Source of the DNA: Centropus unirufus
Taxonomy: Eukaryota; Chordata; Aves; Cuculiformes; Centropidae
Assembly (NCBI GenBank): GCA_013397695.1
Contig: VYZI01000087.1
Span: forward strand, 2,204,055-2,268,054
Length of the DNA: 64,000 nt
Direction: 5' to 3'
Position numbers and translations under genes: made by a program. Position 1 is the stretch's first letter, and each line of letters starts with the position of its first letter. Below are positions 42,601 to 49,441 of the stretch, piece by piece. The notes beneath the pieces were generated by a model that saw only the letters and a program-made list of their open reading frames with translations, did no database searches and was not told where the DNA came from.

Positions 42601-45600
42601 TCTTTTCCAACTATTAAGGGATTAAAATATTGTGTAAATTATTTTACAAAAGGTCAACTCTTTACATATTAAAAAATCCTATATAATCAAAAAGAGAAAT
42701 CATCTTATATCCTCAACAGAATTTTCTTTGAAATGTGCATGCTTATATTACACACACACACCCGCACATTCAAGCAAGGTTCCACAGATTTCACAGAACA
42801 TAAATTCTCCTGGCTCTGAATCATCACTTAATACAAGGGTTTCATGGGAGACAATGCAGAAACTCACATATTTTCCAGTGACTAATCAAACTCCCGGAGT
42901 CACAAACTTTCCCTTACTAATTGTCCTTAAAGCACGTCACATCAGATAAAGAATGAAACGCCCATTATGGATCAGCTTCCTGGAGATTTACACCTTGCCA
43001 CCACCTTGCTCTACAAGCTTAAATAGCAGAAACTCTTTAGGCCCCAGCATATTCATGTGCATGTAAATGTGTATACCACAATACGAGGAAGTCCGGGGGG
43101 CTTTGTTTGATAGTTTGGAACAGCACTCCAAGTCAGCAAGCCCCAGGTGCCATTCTCACAGATATGTCTCATCACAGAGTAGTGCCAAGCTCTTCTCACT
43201 CTTGGCCAGCCCTTCCTTCCCCTCTACCTTTCACTGCTGCCCTCCACCACTATCTCAGCTACAACGGTGCACTTGTTTGTGGTGCATCGGGTATCCTAGC
43301 AAAGAAACAGAGCAGCCGAGTAGCTGATGTGGAGGCAGAAGTGACCCCCGGACACCACAGGGGTGCACCACACACACCCATTGTATTGCCAGCCTGGGGC
43401 AGCTTGAAGTGGGGAGAAACAACACAGGGTGTGTGACCCAAGGGCCACCACGCAGGCCCATACACAGTTATAAAGGGTAAACACACAATCAAAATACCCA
43501 GCAGAACCATAAGGAAGTGACATGCCGAGCAAGACACTGCAATAAATCACACTGGTAAGTCACAGCTTCACCATCATGTATATACTACACATAAATTTGC
43601 TTCTTCAATAAAAGGGGTCACTACAAATTAGATAAGGAAAATAATTCCCTCCATTCAAGGAAACTGAAGCTTCCTTCTCTCATGCATTGCTAAACCGAAA
43701 GTTCAGCTCTGTTACAGTTACCTAGATTTGTAGTTCTTAAATTATAAACCCATGAACATGCAATGGTAAATAAGGGCAACTGGTCCATAGCCCCATCATA
43801 GTAGGTCCCACCTGCACTAGGATATCATTGGATGAAAAACACATTCCAGCACCACAAACTCTCCCCTGCTGCATAATCCAAGTTGCCAAATGACTTACCA
43901 AGCACAAGAGAGCTTCTAAGCCAGCCTGTGCTACAGCAAGGAAAAGTGATGGGAGAAGTCTGTGGTCCACCTCAGACTTCTAAGAGATCTGCTTACTTTC
44001 CCTGGCAATGGTATCTGATACCAGCTGAAGAGCTACTGCCATGGGATTTAGACGCACAACCCTCCAAAAAGCGTTCCTTTATTTCTGTGCTTTTTACACT
44101 CAAAATGCCTCTCAACATTCACACTATATTTTTATACTTACAATGCTTTGCAGCAGAACTCCCATACTTAAACCAGCTGTATAGATGAAAAAATGCACCC
44201 AAAAAACACAGCCTCTGATTTAAAAAGCTGGAGTTATTGTGCTTTTCACGTATTCGGTAGACAGGGCAAGAGACTCCAGCAGGCGGCAACTCACAGCAGC
44301 AACTAAACTTAGCTCAGGAGCCGCCTTTCATTCTCCCAACTGACTATGTGGGAAGACTATATAAGTTATCTGCTTGATATTAGGCCATGAAAATATCAAC
44401 TCAAAGTTATTTCACATACTGTCAGAAACACTACTCCTATTTATAACCCTCAGTACGCAGGCGCCTGTGCATCCTGCATCAGTCATGAAATTTTCACCAG
44501 GTCAGTATGTCCACAGAGCAGCACTTCTGCAATGCTCACCAAAACTTACTCCTTACTGAAGAAACTGAGTGAATTTCTCTTACCAAAATCAATAACAGGG
44601 CTCCCCTGAAAACAGAGTCAATGTGCACAGCAGAAATAGAAACAAACAAAAAAAAAAGCGCCTGACAAACCAGATGCTTTGAAGACATTTTGTTAAGGTA
44701 TTAACACCACACTGCAACATCTAAAGCACAGCAGGGAGCTGGGAGAACACCAAAACACAGCTCCTCAAAGGGAAAAATATTTGTCATCAGAAGTTAAACC
44801 AATCTTTTCAGAATGATCATTGAGGTAACATAGGATCAACAGCACTGAGATTCTGAGCCCCAGGAGCAGGCCCATCACCCACCCAGCAGCAAACTTCAGG
44901 TTATCTTTAATGGTTTAAGATGAGGACAATGCCAAACACTAAAAAATGCCATTAACTAAGAGGCAGAAGAAAAAGATCCAATATTTTGTAGCCAGCGCCT
45001 ACCAGTATTTCCCTTAGATGGCCTTAAGAGATATGAGGGCATCTAAAATGTCTCTGTGTATAGAGGAACACCAAGATGACTAAAGGAAGCCTAGGCATGG
45101 GTGAACACAGTGATAACTAGCTCAGACTTGCTTCCTTCAAGTATTTGCATAGCTCTCTGCAGGCCAAAGTAAGGAGGCACCTGTTGCTGCCATCCATTGT
45201 AACACACTAAGGAAACCCTGCACGCCAAACATCCACAATAAAAATGTTTCTCAAAGGTGCATCTCTCCTTTCTATCCATTTCAGTTTTGGCAACGGGTTG
45301 CTTTGGATCCTGCTGATGTAAGGAAAGCAGATGTAACATACTCACAGCCTTAGCAGCTGAGCACTAAAAAACTTCCTGGCCTCCCCTAAACCTGAGAAAC
45401 ATTCCATCATGGGCAGCCTCTATCTTCCCATTACTAACCTTTTTCATTCATCTGGAAGTAAGCTTGAAGTTCGCATGAAATGGAAAACATTGACAAACTT
45501 TACATAACTTTTCTGGAAAGGTGCTCTTTTATCAGTGTCTCCCAACTTTGCAAGCTAAGAAGAAAGGAAAAGCACCCAATGGTGACTTAAATTAATTTCT

Positions 45601-48600
45601 GTTTGGGCCTATAAACCATTACATTTTACAACAGCAGCATCACCATAAACTCAAGAAACTGAGGCCATGCAAAAAAAGGATCAGAGTTTCCTTACAAACA
45701 ACCCCATCTTCAGCAAGCCAGATGAGCTTGAACAAGCTCAAACAGCCAGCTTGACCTCATGAAAACTTAAATACTATCCAAGAACTTACTTGACTCAACT
45801 CTTGACTTGCACTGCTCTACAGGAAAGTAAGATTGTTCATGCACAGGTTAGCAACACCATTAGGACAACTCAGGAAGGGTGTGAGCAGACACTCATGGGC
45901 TGTTCCTTCCTTTCTCATGCAGGTGGGCAGGGAGGACTAGCACTAGTAGAAGAGCTGGTGCATGATGGTCCCTCTCTGGTTTGTAAAGCTAAAACTGGCC
46001 ATGTCTTGAAGAATTTAGAAGTTGTGTAGCACTTTAGTTAACTCTTAAGGTAAAAAAAAAAAATTGACACAGAACCTCAGTTGCCCTCAGTAAGGAGGGT
46101 ACTTGATATCTATCAGCTTTAACTTTGGGCTTTTGATCTACTGTTAAAAGAGCACATCCTTCTCCAAAGGGCACAACCAACCTGTACTCAATCATTCAGA
46201 GGAAAATACAGAGCTTTCTCTGCAGTTCATTTTTGTTAGAAAACCCCTTTTGTATATGGCAACTCAAGTCTTCCAGAAGGTCAATGTAAAATCTCCAGAG
46301 TTAGACACTTGGTCTGAGTGGCACAACAGAGACTGTTTAAAGCAGATTTCCCAGCCTTTGTATATCCTCACTTGTTACCACACCAAAGGCCTGGATCTAG
46401 CAAGAGTTCTCTAAAGAAAGGTACGTCCATTTTATTTACTCATCCAGAGAAATGCATCTGCACTGAGCAGGAAACAGCCATAATTTTAGCAAATCTTTCA
46501 TTCTACTCTGAACTGAAACACTGACAGGTTTTAAGGGATCCTTTCAAGAGTAATGCAATTTAAAATACACATTATTCCCACATTCAGGGCCACGGGGTTG
46601 TCTAAACATTTATATCAGTATAGTTAATCTTCCACCTCCCTTACACAGGTCAATTTATTCCAGATTAAGAGTAGATGTCTTTTTGTTATCATGCGGCTTA
46701 ACTTAAATTACTTCCAAAATATTGTTAACCAAACTTGAAAAAGATCCTTGGATCCTCGTAGTAACTAGGAGTCACACTGACTTAGAGTGTTCTTCACATA
46801 TTTACAGTTCACAAGCAAGAAAATTGGCCCTAGGACATCCAAAATTCCCAAAAATGTACAGAATAGTTAAAGGAAAAAAAAAAAAACACAACACAACTTT
46901 TTTCTTCATTTCCAAAGGAAGAGAATTAAAACAAAGTACAAAAGCTGGTCTCCATCACCTCTATCTATTAACAGCCTATGTTTGTGTCCCAAAGCTTAAG
47001 AACTCTCCTCACTATCTGATTTAGAAACACAGATGCAAATATTCAGCTTTCAGCCTTCTGTAAAGAGCAGTTGCCAAACTTGAGTTAAAAGGTGCACACA
47101 CACAGGGAAGCCATCTGAACTTTCCCACCCCTACTCAATATTAATTGTTACTGAACTGTAACACATGCAAATAACAACCACTAAGATCACATCACAAATA
47201 TTATGTCTTGTACAGAATAAGTATATTAAACAATAAAATAGTTGAGATGATAATTCTATACTCTCAACTACTTCGTAAAAAATAGTGGTTTTGTATTTTT
47301 CATAAAACCAAAACAATACACCAGTGAATACTTGGGGTCAATCATATATACACTAATGTATATAAGCCAAAAAATTTTTTCTCCAACCACAAATTTGGAA
47401 CCACCTCCTCAGTACAGCTCCAGAGAAGCAAAAATTTAAATTTCCTTGTATTGGGTATTCGAGAAGCCCGGCCATTCAATAATTAAATATGAAAGCTTTG
47501 AATCTAAAATTTTTCCACTTTTCAAGCAAAACAAAAGCCTAAGCCTCAGTCAAAAGAAGCAACAAGAACATTTAAATAAATAAATAAAATATTTCCTTCC
47601 TCTTCAGCAAAAACTCTGTCAGCAAATTAAGGCTGCAGTAACTTTCATTTCAAGTAGATCAGATACCGTTCAGGGTAAATTGTAACAACTGTTCATATCA
47701 TATTCTGCAATTATGCCTGCAAAATATGTCTTGACTTTGGCTGGATTCATTGCTTTTTAAGACAAAAAAACCAATATTTTTTCATATTGCGCTTTAGAGT
47801 ACGACATATTCTCAGACCTAAAGTTTCCGTCACTATAAAGGTCACTTAAATGTTGCTCAACTTAAAAAAAAAATGCTATAGAACTACAGCTCTGGGGAAG
47901 CGAGGCAGATGGCCTTTGGGTAAGTTAAAGGTCTATAGCTATAGTCCTTGTTCTAGTAACGATTCCTTGTGTAACTAGAAGCAAGTTATTAACACCTGAA
48001 TAATCCAGCAGGGTAAGAGTCACATTATCACATTAAGATATTCTCCTCCTTTTATAAGTGTTAAAACCTACATATAGATCAAACTACTTAATTATCAGGA
48101 TGCATTACCACAAATACACCACCTCCAGGAAGCTCTGATAAAAGAAAACTAAGAGTCACGCACTGAAAAATTTGACCAAAGCCTGGAATATACAGTCCAT
48201 ACAGCTTTAAATTCAGCCCCTCTGTGCAAACGGCTATGTTAAGTCTTCAATTACACAATCACATACTGGTTTTGCCAGAGGTCCCTAATGCCTCATTCCT
48301 CCCGCTAAGTGGTCAACCTCTGTTTTGTTTTACTCTTATTGCTCTGTGTGTAACCTCAGGCTTTATTTGCTAAGCGTATGCAAGCCATGATCTCATAACT
48401 GAATTATTCATCTCCTTGAGGACTTTTTTTGGGGGCACACGTCACTTCAGGATCTGAGCCTATCAGAACCAGTAATGGACTTGCATTCACATGCATAATT
48501 ATAGGAAGGGACAGAGTCACCCTCATTTTCCACATGAGAAACTGGGGCACTTCAAGATTATGATCCAGAGTACCTGTTATTTAGGGTGTCCAGACCCATT

Positions 48601-49179
48601 TGCTTTTTCCCAGAACATTGCATATGACCACTTTTTCTCCACCAATGATAAAAACATCCTTCAGACAAATGTTCTTTCATTCCACTACATTACATTTCCA
48701 ATTGCAGGTCTGGTCTGCACAAGGAATGAGACAGGAATTAACAATAACAGTACCAAATCGAGACTTGTAAGTCAGGAGCATAAAAGGAAGCTGCAGAGAC
48801 AATCCAAAACCCATGCAACTTCTCAGTGTCTGGCTTTGCAACATTACAGATCATTGTGCTTTTAGCTTGCTGTGTATTTACCAAAAAGCCCTTCTAAAAA
48901 TCCACAACTTGGACAAACTATTCTCCTTCTTCACATCAATTTATTAGTAACTCCAAGTTCAGGCATACTTTGCAAATACTCACAGAAACCTTCAATCTTG
49001 TCAGCTGTCTTGCTCCATGCTACCTGTCGGGTTTCCATTATGACTTGAATAGTCCTCCTTTCTGGACTACTCTTCTTAAGACTGAATAGTGTCATAACAG
49101 TTCCCAACTCCAAGTTCCTTTTGATCTGGCTTTTCTCATACTCTGGCAGGACTCCATAGTTAATACTCTTTCGAGGCAT
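594..49179 (-). CDS. PLCG2: PLCG2, phospholipase C gamma 2 (30 coding exons; C-terminal end lies outside the window)
   Basis: Hydrolyses phosphatidylinositol 4,5-bisphosphate to IP3 and diacylglycerol at the plasma membrane, downstream of immune receptors through SYK, BTK and BLNK. I joined 30 exons by GT-AG sites; all junction phases agree and sum to 3570 bases (1190 codons). Domain order is PH, EF hands, X-box, half PH, N-SH2, C-SH2, SH3, half PH, Y-box, C2, which is unique to PLC-gamma. PLCG2 rather than PLCG1 is shown by diagnostic stretches such as GRHFVLGTSAYFESLVELV in the C-SH2 and [20 protein letters not shown] in C2. His327 and His372 fall at the same numbers as the human catalytic pair. 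Human PLCG2 has 1265 residues, so about 75 residues, including the C-terminal tyrosines, are missing before position 1. Coding coordinates: 48984-49179, 34221-34361, 31532-31625, 30108-30155, 27324-27408, 26509-26592, 25092-25135, 23864-23936, 22728-22829, 22441-22559, 21025-21110, 20235-20355, 19972-20140, 18058-18162, 17768-17857, 16609-16787, 15707-15907, 14299-14418, 12804-12984, 11423-11491, 10147-10256, 9262-9358, 8309-8375, 7921-8078, 5429-5531, 4286-4495, 3553-3698, 2640-2754, 1277-1444, 594-682. Confidence 0.97.
1277..1444 (-). CDS. PLCG2: PLCG2 exon 30: C2 domain, residues 1105-1161
   Basis: 168 bases reading DNGLNPVWAPCPEQVKFEIY, then DPNLAFVRFVVYEEDMFSDP and NFLAHATFPIKGIKS. The NPVW and DPNLAF motifs are standard C2 elements. 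Length is a multiple of three with matching phases. Acceptor TTTCATTACAG, donor GTAAGA. Intron 30 (683-1276) holds nothing recognised. Confidence 0.97.
2640..2754 (-). CDS. PLCG2: PLCG2 exon 29: C2 domain, residues 1067-1105
   Basis: 115 bases reading [20 protein letters not shown] then [18 protein letters not shown], the C2 strands around the calcium-binding edge. Acceptor TTTTGCAG, donor GTGAGT. Intron 29 (1445-2639, 1.2 kb) holds nothing recognised. Confidence 0.97.
3553..3698 (-). CDS. PLCG2: PLCG2 exon 28: end of Y-box and start of C2, residues 1018-1066
   Basis: 146 bases reading KYMQLNHALFSLNGRTGYVL, then QPESMRNEDYDPMPNDSKRK and the first C2 strand LQMIMTVR. Acceptor CTCCCCAG, donor GTAAAT. 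Intron 28 (2755-3552) holds nothing recognised. Confidence 0.97.
4286..4495 (-). CDS. PLCG2: PLCG2 exon 27: Y-box core, residues 948-1018
   Basis: 210 bases reading NPDFKEIRSFVETKAESIVR, then [20 protein letters not shown] and RLWLCGSQMVALNFQTP. The [16 protein letters not shown] segment forms part of the active site and binds the inositol phosphates. Length is a multiple of three with matching phases. Donor GTAATT. Intron 27 is 587 bases and shows nothing recognised. Confidence 0.97.
5429..5531 (-). CDS. PLCG2: PLCG2 exon 26: start of Y-box, residues 914-948
   Basis: 103 bases reading ENRRKYWEKNQLIAIELSDL then VIYCKPTSKTKDNL. Leads into the second half of the catalytic barrel. Acceptor GTTTTACAG, donor GTATTT, one of the weaker donors of the gene. 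Intron 26 (4496-5428) holds nothing recognised. Confidence 0.96.
5532..7920 (-). other. PLCG2: PLCG2 intron 25 (2.4 kb)
   Basis: Between the split-PH exon 25 and the Y-box exon 26. A short T-rich run sits near exon 26 (about 5711-5724 and 5778-5788). I see no exon, RNA gene or repeat family; open frames such as 6920-7258 on the minus strand have no family match and no fitting splice sites. Confidence 0.6.
7921..8078 (-). CDS. PLCG2: PLCG2 exon 25: second half of split PH, residues 861-913
   Basis: 158 bases reading KMPQGKHKKPFVFILEPKDP, then VEFATDKVEELFEWYQSIRE and ending ITWKTAEE. The tryptophan of LFEWYQ closes the PH fold. Acceptor CCTAACAG, donor GTATTG (no G at +5). Confidence 0.97.
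8309..8375 (-). CDS. PLCG2: PLCG2 exon 24: second half of split PH, residues 839-861
   Basis: A 67-base exon reading IIEDNPLGSLCRGILVLTKY then NV, found from splice sites and family match. Acceptor GCTTTTCAG, donor GTAAGT. Intron 24 is 230 bases. Confidence 0.96.
9262..9358 (-). CDS. PLCG2: PLCG2 exon 23: end of SH3, residues 806-838
   Basis: 97 bases reading WKGDYGEKVQHYFPSNYVED then LSSNNSTELESQ. Completes WWKGDYG and carries the SH3 motif YFPSNYVE. Acceptor TTTAAATTCAG, donor GTGAGG. Intron 23 (8376-9261) holds nothing recognised. Confidence 0.97.
10147..10256 (-). CDS. PLCG2: PLCG2 exon 22: SH3 domain, residues 770-806
   Basis: 110 bases reading PQRTVKALYDYRAKRSDELS then FCRGALIHNVTKETGG. 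ALYDY is the SH3 signature; the GGW at the end supplies the first of the paired tryptophans. Acceptor TCTCTTGAAG, donor GTAAGG. Intron 22 (9359-10146) holds nothing recognised. Confidence 0.97.
10324..10376. repeat. Imperfect inverted repeat of A/G and C/T runs
   Basis: Left arm 10324-10344 (A-rich then GGAGGGG), 9-base loop, right arm 10354-10376 (ten C then thirteen T). The arms pair with about two mismatches. It lies in intron 21, about 70-120 bases upstream of the SH3 exon 22 acceptor in the transcript. Confidence 0.85.
11423..11491 (-). CDS. PLCG2: PLCG2 exon 21: linker with BTK-site tyrosines, residues 747-769
   Basis: 69 bases in phase 0 reading EKDINSLYDVKMYVEPSEIT then PTV. Tyr754 and Tyr759 correspond to human Tyr753 and Tyr759, the activating BTK sites. 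The spacing is one residue shorter than in the human protein (YDVKMY against YDVSRMY). Acceptor GTTTATAG, donor GTATGC. Intron 21 (10257-11422) contains the A/G and C/T inverted repeat at 10324-10376. Confidence 0.95.
12804..12984 (-). CDS. PLCG2: PLCG2 exon 20: C-SH2 domain, residues 686-746
   Basis: 181 bases reading AEGKVKHFRIQQEGRHFVLG, then TSAYFESLVELVTYYEKHPL and ending ELLERYST. GRHFVLGTSAYFES separates PLCG2 from PLCG1. Acceptor TTTCACAG, donor GTAAGT. Intron 20 (11492-12803) holds nothing recognised. Confidence 0.97.
14299..14418 (-). CDS. PLCG2: PLCG2 exon 19: C-SH2 domain, residues 646-686
   Basis: 120 bases with matching end phases, reading WYYSNLSRGEAEDMLMRIPR then DGAFLIRKREEPDSFAMTF. 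This is the autoinhibitory C-SH2. It corresponds to the human exon whose in-frame deletion causes PLAID, and the reading frame here would likewise survive its loss. Acceptor GTTGTAG, donor GTAAGA. Intron 19 (12985-14298) holds nothing recognised. Confidence 0.97.
15707..15907 (-). CDS. PLCG2: PLCG2 exon 18: end of N-SH2, residues 579-646
   Basis: 201 bases reading RSGKVQHCRIRSSSDGGTVK, then YYLTDNLTFDSIYDLIQHYK and the inter-SH2 linker ending PHETK. Acceptor TTTCTTCAG, donor GTATGT. Length is a multiple of three. Intron 18 (14419-15706) holds A-rich runs near 15029-15065 and nothing else recognised. Confidence 0.97.
16609..16787 (-). CDS. PLCG2: PLCG2 exon 17: N-SH2 domain, residues 520-579
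   Basis: 179 bases reading EVKRTELHLKEKWYHGKMKE at the start and GGKDGTFLVRESEAF in the middle. FLVRES is the phosphotyrosine-binding signature. One residue is inserted relative to the human protein around KMKEGRT, which shifts numbering by +1 up to about residue 755. Position 522, proline in the human protein, is lysine here. Donor GTACGG is unusual at +4. Intron 17 (15908-16608) holds nothing recognised. Confidence 0.96.
17768..17857 (-). CDS. PLCG2: PLCG2 exon 16: first half of split PH, residues 490-519
   Basis: 90 bases in phase 0 reading KWTRHYCAIADEKLSFSDDI then EQNADEDSSK. The KWTRHYC strand is typical; the acidic end is more variable than in mammals. Acceptor AACTTTCAG, donor GTGATG (no G at +5). 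Intron 16 (16788-17767) holds nothing recognised. Confidence 0.96.
18058..18162 (-). CDS. PLCG2: PLCG2 exon 15: linker and first half of split PH, residues 455-489
   Basis: 105 bases in phase 0 reading HKKLGPKGDIDVNLEDKKEE then KNQQGEIYMWDTIEQ. It leaves the catalytic barrel and begins the split PH domain that cradles the SH2-SH2-SH3 regulatory array. Donor GTATTG lacks G at +5. Intron 15 is 195 bases. Confidence 0.96.
19972..20140 (-). CDS. PLCG2: PLCG2 exon 14: end of X-box, residues 398-454
   Basis: 169 bases reading YPVILSIEEHCSVEQQRHMA and ending in QLKGKIIIK, the last strand of the X half of the TIM barrel. Acceptor CATCAAAG, donor GTAGGC. Intron 14 (18163-19971, 1.8 kb) holds nothing recognised. 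Confidence 0.97.
20235..20355 (-). CDS. PLCG2: PLCG2 exon 13: X-box with catalytic His372, residues 358-398
   Basis: 121 bases reading [20 protein letters not shown] then TKIKFDDVVQAIKDHAF. His372 of IIYHGW is the second catalytic histidine, again at its human number; Glu and Asp ligands of the active-site calcium are expected nearby. Acceptor TTTCCTAG, donor GTAAGC. Intron 13 is 94 bases, the shortest in the gene. Confidence 0.97.
21025..21110 (-). CDS. PLCG2: PLCG2 exon 12: X-box, residues 329-358
   Basis: 86 bases reading [20 protein letters not shown] then RMGCRCIE, conserved X-box core sequence. Acceptor TCCTTAG, donor GTGAGT. Intron 12 (20356-21024) shows nothing recognised. Confidence 0.97.
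22441..22559 (-). CDS. PLCG2: PLCG2 exon 11: start of X-box with catalytic His327, residues 290-329
   Basis: 119 bases reading FLTYLFAKENSIWDEKYDSI, then NNPLSHYWISSSHNT. The SSSHNT motif places the first catalytic histidine at 327, the human number. Acceptor TATTGTAG, donor GTAAGT. Intron 11 (21111-22440) holds nothing recognised. Confidence 0.97.
22728..22829 (-). CDS. PLCG2: PLCG2 exon 10: EF-hand region, residues 256-289
   Basis: 102 bases in phase 0, so it can be skipped without shifting frame. Reads ESWAHDLSKVRERMTKFIDD then TMRETAEPFLFVDE. The acceptor is ACATGAAG, with its T-run set back by more than 20 bases, so it is weaker than its neighbours. Donor GTAAGA. Intron 10 is only 168 bases. 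Confidence 0.95.
23003..23032. repeat. Perfect inverted repeat, 12-base arms
   Basis: GATCTCCATCAT at 23003-23014 and its exact reverse complement at 23021-23032, with a 6-base loop CTCTAT. In intron 9, about 175 bases upstream of exon 10. No protein-coding role. Confidence 0.9.
23864..23936 (-). CDS. PLCG2: PLCG2 exon 9: EF-hand region, residues 231-255
   Basis: 73 bases reading NTDRPDASAVHLHDFQRFLL then HEQQ. Acceptor TTTGCTTAAG, donor GTGGGA. Intron 9 (22830-23863) carries a perfect 12-base inverted repeat (23003-23032) about 175 bases upstream of exon 10. Confidence 0.96.
25092..25135 (-). CDS. PLCG2: PLCG2 exon 8: EF-hand region, residues 217-231
   Basis: A 44-base exon reading ILDEFKKDSSVFILG, identical to the mammalian protein as I recall it. 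Acceptor GTTTTAAG, donor GTGAGA. Intron 8 (23937-25091) holds nothing recognised. Confidence 0.95.
26509..26592 (-). CDS. PLCG2: PLCG2 exon 7: EF-hand region, residues 189-216
   Basis: 84 bases in phase 0. Reads EIGAHKEELSFEQFHLFYKK then IMFEQQKS, matching the family. Acceptor TATTGTAG, donor GTAAGT. Intron 7 (25136-26508, 1.4 kb) holds nothing recognised. Confidence 0.96.
27324..27408 (-). CDS. PLCG2: PLCG2 exon 6: EF-hand region, residues 160-188
   Basis: Acceptor TTTCCCCCAG, 85 bases, donor GTAATT (no G at +5). Reads ISLRELKTVLPQVNFKVSNM followed by KFLKDKFA, the EF-hand region of PLC-gamma. Intron 6 (26593-27323) shows nothing recognised. Confidence 0.96.
30108..30155 (-). CDS. PLCG2: PLCG2 exon 5: start of EF-hand region, residues 144-160
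   Basis: A 48-base exon, too short to be found by open-frame length; located from splice sites and the match SWLRKQIYSVDQTRRNS. Acceptor TTTTCAAAG, donor GTAAGA. Length is a multiple of three. Intron 5 (27409-30107, 2.7 kb) follows; no feature recognised in it. Confidence 0.95.
31532..31625 (-). CDS. PLCG2: PLCG2 exon 4: end of PH domain, residues 113-144
   Basis: Acceptor with a long T-run then CAG; 94 bases. Reads ADSKDDADKWLCGLNILYQE, the C-terminal helix of the PH domain with its invariant tryptophan, then the linker to the EF hands. Donor GTAGGT. Intron 4 (30156-31531) carries nothing recognised. Confidence 0.96.
34221..34361 (-). CDS. PLCG2: PLCG2 exon 3: PH domain, residues 66-113
   Basis: Acceptor TTTCATTTCAG; 141 bases. 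Reads (L)DLMEIKEIRPGKNSKDFER and later CFTIFYGTQFVLNTLSLA, the second half of the N-terminal PH domain core. Donor GTAATT lacks the usual G at +5. Followed by intron 3 (31626-34220, 2.6 kb), in which I recognise nothing beyond scattered A/T runs. Confidence 0.96.
36533..36628. repeat. GATA tetranucleotide microsatellite, 24 units
   Basis: Ninety-six bases of uninterrupted GATA on the plus strand, preceded by a short GGAT variant. Lies in intron 2. Such perfect arrays are normally length-variable between individuals. On the minus strand it opens a meaningless frame encoding a YLSI repeat. Confidence 0.98.
39890..40215 (+). mobile_element. Possible old solo LTR of an endogenous retrovirus (uncertain)
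   Basis: Plus-strand order resembles an LTR: a TATA-like run at 40051-40062, an AATAAA signal at 40128-40133 about 70 bases on, then a T-rich U5-like stretch ending near TTTCTCA. I could not find convincing target-site duplications or fix the ends, and no internal retroviral gene is present. It lies in intron 2. This is pattern recognition, not a database match. Confidence 0.33.
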
Positions 49180-49220
49180 CTTTTTTTTTTTTAAATCAAA
49201 GTTTTATGGTTTTCAGTGTC
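48984..49220 (-). CDS. PLCG2: PLCG2 exon 2: 5' UTR end, start codon, residues 1-65
   Basis: Acceptor TTTCTTTTCAG ends at 49221, then 41 bases of leader (49180-49220) and ATG at 49179. The ATG has A at -3. An in-frame TAA lies ten codons upstream (at about 49207-49209) with no other ATG between, so the start is well fixed. The protein begins MPRKSINYGVLPEYEKSQIK. From residue 13 it matches mammalian PLCG2 (EYEKSQIKR, LELGTVMT, VIMETRQVAWSKTADKIEGF); the first dozen residues differ. Encodes the first half of the N-terminal PH domain. Donor GTGAGT at 48983; phase 1. Confidence 0.95.
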
Positions 49221-49384
49221 CTGAAAAGAAAGAAAACAAAAAGAAAGAAAGGAGAGAAAATTCAATATTTAAATGAGCATTTTTATGTCTTTAAAATTCA
49301 CATTTGTTAAGTTAAACCAGAACTATATTAAAAACTTCTTCTAAAAGAGCAATATTTGGTGTCTCTCTAGCATTTTCTTCCCCA

Positions 49385-49441
49385 TTTTCTACATCTTCTA
49401 CACCTTTTCTACACCTTCTACACCTTTTCTACACCTTCTCC
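49385..49441. repeat. Short tandem repeat, 20-base unit, about 2.9 copies
   Basis: Unit TTTTCTACACCTTCTACACC on the plus strand at 49385-49404, 49405-49424 and a partial copy 49425-49441; the first copy has one change (ACATC for ACACC). It lies in intron 1, 165-220 bases upstream of the exon 2 acceptor. On the transcript strand it is purine-rich (GGTGTAGAA). Confidence 0.9.

Larger units (their letters stand above)
34362..48983 (-). other. PLCG2: PLCG2 intron 2 (14.6 kb)
   Basis: Largest intron of the gene. Contains a 24-unit GATA array (36533-36628), an LTR-like stretch (39890-40215), a short TAAA run (47573-47588), and a somewhat GC-richer block around 37140-38600 with the longest open frame outside the CpG island (37669-38253, plus strand, 194 codons, no recognisable homology). 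No splice-supported coding exon for PLCG2 is missing here: exon 2 joins exon 3 in phase and the protein matches the family across the join. Confidence 0.75.
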
